A stretch of 8,009 nucleotides of DNA from Clostridiales bacterium (lineage in GTDB: Bacteria; Bacillota; Clostridia; Christensenellales; QALW01), in assembly GCA_018376855.1 (NCBI GenBank), contig JAHAAN010000085.1, forward strand, positions 1 to 8,009. The letters are read 5' to 3'. This document shows positions 6,546 through 8,009 of the stretch, in pieces (position 1 is the stretch's first letter; each line of letters begins with the position of its first letter). Both the position numbers and the translations under genes were made by a program. Below the pieces are notes generated by a model. That model was not told the DNA's origin, made no database searches, and was given only the letters and a program-made list of their open reading frames with translations.

Positions 6546-6568
6546 AACTACCCGCATTGCCGGTTGTT
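6546..6568 (-). repeat. Left-end subterminal hairpin of the IS200 element
   Basis: An imperfect palindrome with a 3-nt loop: AAC, ACC and GC on the plus strand pair with GC, GGT and GTT, interrupted by two mismatches. On the minus strand it begins AACAACCGG and ends GGGTAGTT, resembling the right-end hairpin (ACTACCGG...CGGTAGTT). Mismatched stems are typical of IS200/IS605 ends. Confidence 0.6.
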
Positions 6569-6585
6569 TTCGTTACACAAGAATG

Positions 6586-6618
6586 AAAAAGAGGCGGATT
6601 AATGATCCGTCTCTTTTT
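6586..6618. terminator. Bidirectional rho-independent terminator ending the alkD operon
   Basis: AAAAAGAGGCGGAT (6586-6599) pairs with ATCCGTCTCTTTTT (6605-6618) through one G-U pair around a 5-nt loop. On the minus strand it is followed by a T-run and sits just past the alkD stop at 6621. The matching T-run on the plus strand means it probably also served the convergent surface-protein gene before the IS200 was inserted between them. Confidence 0.92.
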
Positions 6619-6620
6619 AT

Positions 6621-7313
6621 CTACCGCCTGATAAGCTTTTTCAGCTCCTGCTTTTGTTCCTGAGAGATCCGATAGCTTTCAATCGCCTTTCTGATTGTTC
6701 TGTTATGCGTTTGCTCATCCAACCGGTTTTGCAGCAAATATGACAGCGCCGCGTCATACTGTTTCACAAGCGCAGTGGCAAAATACCATGCGACCATCAT
6801 AGAAACATAATATTCCTGTGCCGGAACGCTTGCCGCCATTTCCAAATACTCTGGAAGAAAATCCTCATCCAAATAGTGCTTCAGCAGCATTCCCACAGCA
6901 AAACGCACGGTGTAAACCCGATCCGACGCGATCCAACGCCGAATATCCTCAATCAGCAATGATTTATTTTTTACAAACGCTTTAGGCGACATCAAATCGC
7001 ATGTGGCCCAGTTATCGACGTACGGCAAAAACGCATTCAGCTCATGAACCGTTTGCCGATAATCCCGCATTCTTTCAATCAGCATTCCGTGCAGATTATT
7101 CTCCTCATAATACCGGTGCGGAACAGCCTTTAAAAACGCTTCCACGGCGGCAAGCTTTGCAAGCTCAGCCGCATACCGTCTGAGCGCAGGCGTCCGTACG
7201 CCGATGATCGTATCAGGATCAACGGTAGGCATAAGGCGGCTGTGAAACTCTTTATACTGCGCATCCTGAAGCGCAAACAAATGCTCTCTGATCTCTTGCT
7301 CAATCCTGTTCAT
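6621..7313 (-). CDS. DNA alkylation repair protein, AlkD-like (HEAT-like repeat DNA glycosylase)
   Basis: Members of this family (COG4912) remove positively charged alkylated bases such as N3- and N7-alkyl purines, the first step of base-excision repair. The 230-aa product is all-helical, beginning MNRIEQEIREHLFAL, with the family signature IIGVRTPALRR near residues 36-46. The key residues of Bacillus cereus AlkD have counterparts with the right spacing: Trp102 and Asp106 in NWATCD (W-x3-D, like Trp109/Asp113), Arg137 in TVRFAV and Trp176 in VAWYFA. It is therefore probably catalytic rather than an AlkD2-type variant. The ATG at 7313 is preferred over the in-frame ATG at 7361 because GGGGAGG lies 6 nt before it and the family's first helix starts there. 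The frame overlaps the DUF1653 stop by 14 nt, implying coupled translation. Confidence 0.92.
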   Translation of the reverse strand: MNRIEQEIREHLFALQDAQYKEFHSRLMPTVDPDTIIGVRTPALRRYAAELAKLAAVEAFLKAVPHRYYEENNLHGMLIERMRDYRQTVHELNAFLPYVDNWATCDLMSPKAFVKNKSLLIEDIRRWIASDRVYTVRFAVGMLLKHYLDEDFLPEYLEMAASVPAQEYYVSMMVAWYFATALVKQYDAALSYLLQNRLDEQTHNRTIRKAIESYRISQEQKQELKKLIRR

Positions 7314-7533
7314 GCTCTGCCTCCCCGACCCACGCAAAACGCGGCTGGCACACGCCTTCATGCTCCACCGTTTCCGCCCACATCGACGCCGGCCTCACCC
7401 ACACGCCGCCTTCGCCGTACAGTGCGCGGTAAACCACCATCAGCTCAAGCGTTTCGGAATGTTTAGCCAAAAAAAGAACTTCATATTCTCTGCCCTTAAA
7501 ATGGCGGTATTTGCCTGCTTTGATCTCCTTCAT
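7300..7533 (-). CDS. DUF1653 family protein
   Basis: The 77-aa protein matches the DUF1653 family, whose biochemical function is unknown. Signature elements in order are YRHFKGREYEVL (9-20), AKHSETLE (23-30), VVYRALYGEGGVWVRP (33-48), the MWAETVE stretch (51-57) and QPRF (63-66). It is a compact, mostly beta-strand protein with conserved aromatic and charged residues that could form a ligand or nucleic-acid surface. No signal peptide or membrane segment is seen. The start has GGAGG (7540-7544) 6 nt upstream. The gene overlaps the end of the esterase gene by 38 nt and the start of alkD by 14 nt, so the three are read as one translationally coupled operon. The short tail after residue 68 (GEAEHEQD) looks unconserved. 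Confidence 0.9.
   Translation of the reverse strand: MKEIKAGKYRHFKGREYEVLFLAKHSETLELMVVYRALYGEGGVWVRPASMWAETVEHEGVCQPRFAWVGEAEHEQD
7320..7326 (-). promoter_or_regulatory. Ribosome-binding site that fixes the alkD start
   Basis: GGGGAGG on the minus strand is separated by 6 nt (CAGAGC) from the ATG at 7313. It lies inside the 3' end of the DUF1653 coding sequence, so ribosomes finishing that gene would expose it. Confidence 0.75.
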
Positions 7534-8009
7534 GCTTTTCCTCCGTCAAAAATGTAATCCCCTTCGCAGCACGCACAGCAGCATCCTGAAAATGGCCTCC
7601 CGAATGATATTCCATATGCACCTGCACCCTTTGCAGACGCATAATCTCGGCCGCAGCCTTTGTGCATTCCTCCACCGCAGCCAAACGAACGTTTTTAGCA
7701 AATCGTTCACGTTCTCCGAGAGAAAGATAAACCTCCTTTGCCCGCATTGGGCGCTCCCGAAGATAACTCACAAAGCCGTCATACCACAGCGAACCTGAAA
7801 CCGACGCCGCGCAATCAAACAATTCCGTTTCACAGGCTGCCCACAGGGCGAATAAGCCCGCCAGCGAATAGCCGGCAATCCCGCGCCGCATTATGCTTCC
7901 CAACCGTTCCTCTACCGCAGGGATAATGTGCTCCTTCAGCAACGCAAGCTGCTTCGGAGCGCCGCCTATAAAATCCTCTACCCCACGAAAAGCTTTGGGT
8001 GCATACCAC
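7496..8009 (-). CDS. Putative alpha/beta-hydrolase esterase, 5' end outside the window
   Basis: The frame stays open to the window edge and continues upstream from the TTG codon at 7942 as WYAPKAFRGVEDF...GGAPKQLAL, so the gene is partial and its true start is not visible. It resembles the esterase D-like hydrolase group (putative esterase/IroE-like). The nucleophile elbow is G-Y-S-L-A-G with the serine codon at 7867-7865, followed by the family-typical SVSGSLWYDGF. The probable catalytic histidine lies in HSGGHFQD. The acid may lie in the EVYLSLGERE strand region. The visible C-terminal portion is about 171 residues and shows no membrane anchor. The substrate is unknown; relatives act on siderophore esters, formyl-glutathione or acyl esters. 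Its last 38 nt overlap the DUF1653 gene, so it belongs to the alkD operon, whose promoter must lie beyond 8009. Confidence 0.85.
   Translation of the reverse strand, partial: WYAPKAFRGVEDFIGGAPKQLALLKEHIIPAVEERLGSIMRRGIAGYSLAGLFALWAACETELFDCAASVSGSLWYDGFVSYLRERPMRAKEVYLSLGERERFAKNVRLAAVEECTKAAAEIMRLQRVQVHMEYHSGGHFQDAAVRAAKGITFLTEEKHEGDQSRQIPPF

Larger units (their letters stand above)
5850..6568 (-). mobile_element. IS200-group insertion sequence (IS200/IS605 family), transposase inactivated
   Basis: Boundaries are approximate and set by two matching end hairpins: the right end at 5850-5871 and the left end at 6546-6568, both read on the minus strand. The span of about 720 bp agrees with the roughly 700 bp usual for IS200. 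The only gene is a TnpA-type Y1 HUH transposase; there is no tnpB. As expected for the family there are no terminal inverted repeats and no obvious target duplication. True cleavage points should lie a few to about 20 nt outside the hairpins and were not identified. The element sits between two convergent genes and breaks neither. Confidence 0.88.

Noticed and set aside
7314..7361. A longer N-terminus for the AlkD protein, starting at the ATG at 7361
   Set aside because: The extra 16 residues overlap DUF1653 codons, have no RBS before them and do not resemble the family start; the ATG at 7313 has GGGGAGG 6 nt upstream.

Overview
The window looks like chromosomal DNA of a low-to-mid GC Gram-positive anaerobe, most likely a gut member of the Clostridia. 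Four things point that way: a MecA/PbpC-type class B penicillin-binding protein with a lipobox; a signal-peptide beta-helix surface protein with a sortase-like tail and a Cys-x-x-Cys module common in gut Firmicutes; strong GGAGG-type ribosome sites throughout; and an IS200-type element. The genus cannot be named from the sequence.

Layout, left to right. (1) A minus-strand two-gene operon covers 75-2921. The promoter-proximal gene encodes a membrane-anchored transpeptidase (NTF2-like domain, PBP dimerisation domain, transpeptidase domain with SxxK, SxN and KTG motifs). It is followed after 15 nt by a two-helix membrane protein of unknown function, and the operon ends at a bidirectional terminator at 31-70. 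(2) A compact divergent promoter region (about 2960-3082) separates it from a plus-strand gene at 3113-3805 for a tandem-domain microcompartment shell protein of the PduB' type. No other microcompartment gene is visible. (3) A plus-strand gene at 4037-5830 with an extended -10 promoter encodes a 597-aa secreted, probably wall-anchored beta-helix protein. (4) An IS200-group insertion sequence (about 5850-6568) lies in the gap between convergent genes. Its transposase is broken by one in-frame TAA just before the catalytic tyrosine. Its end hairpins, RBS-sequestering hairpin and a plus-strand terminator are all recognisable. (5) A minus-strand operon at 6621-8009 and beyond encodes a putative alpha/beta-hydrolase esterase (5' end outside the window), a DUF1653 protein and an AlkD-type DNA alkylation repair protein. 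The three reading frames overlap, and the operon ends at a bidirectional terminator at 6586-6618.

Functional reading. Regions 1 and 3 concern the cell envelope. Region 5 pairs a DNA-repair glycosylase with two small accessory genes. Region 2 is a stand-alone shell protein whose partners must be elsewhere in the genome or absent. I found no tRNA, rRNA, CRISPR array, phage gene or complete new multi-gene system. The most unusual items are the orphan BMC-T shell gene beside a PBP operon and the well-preserved RNA/DNA structure of the freshly inactivated IS200.
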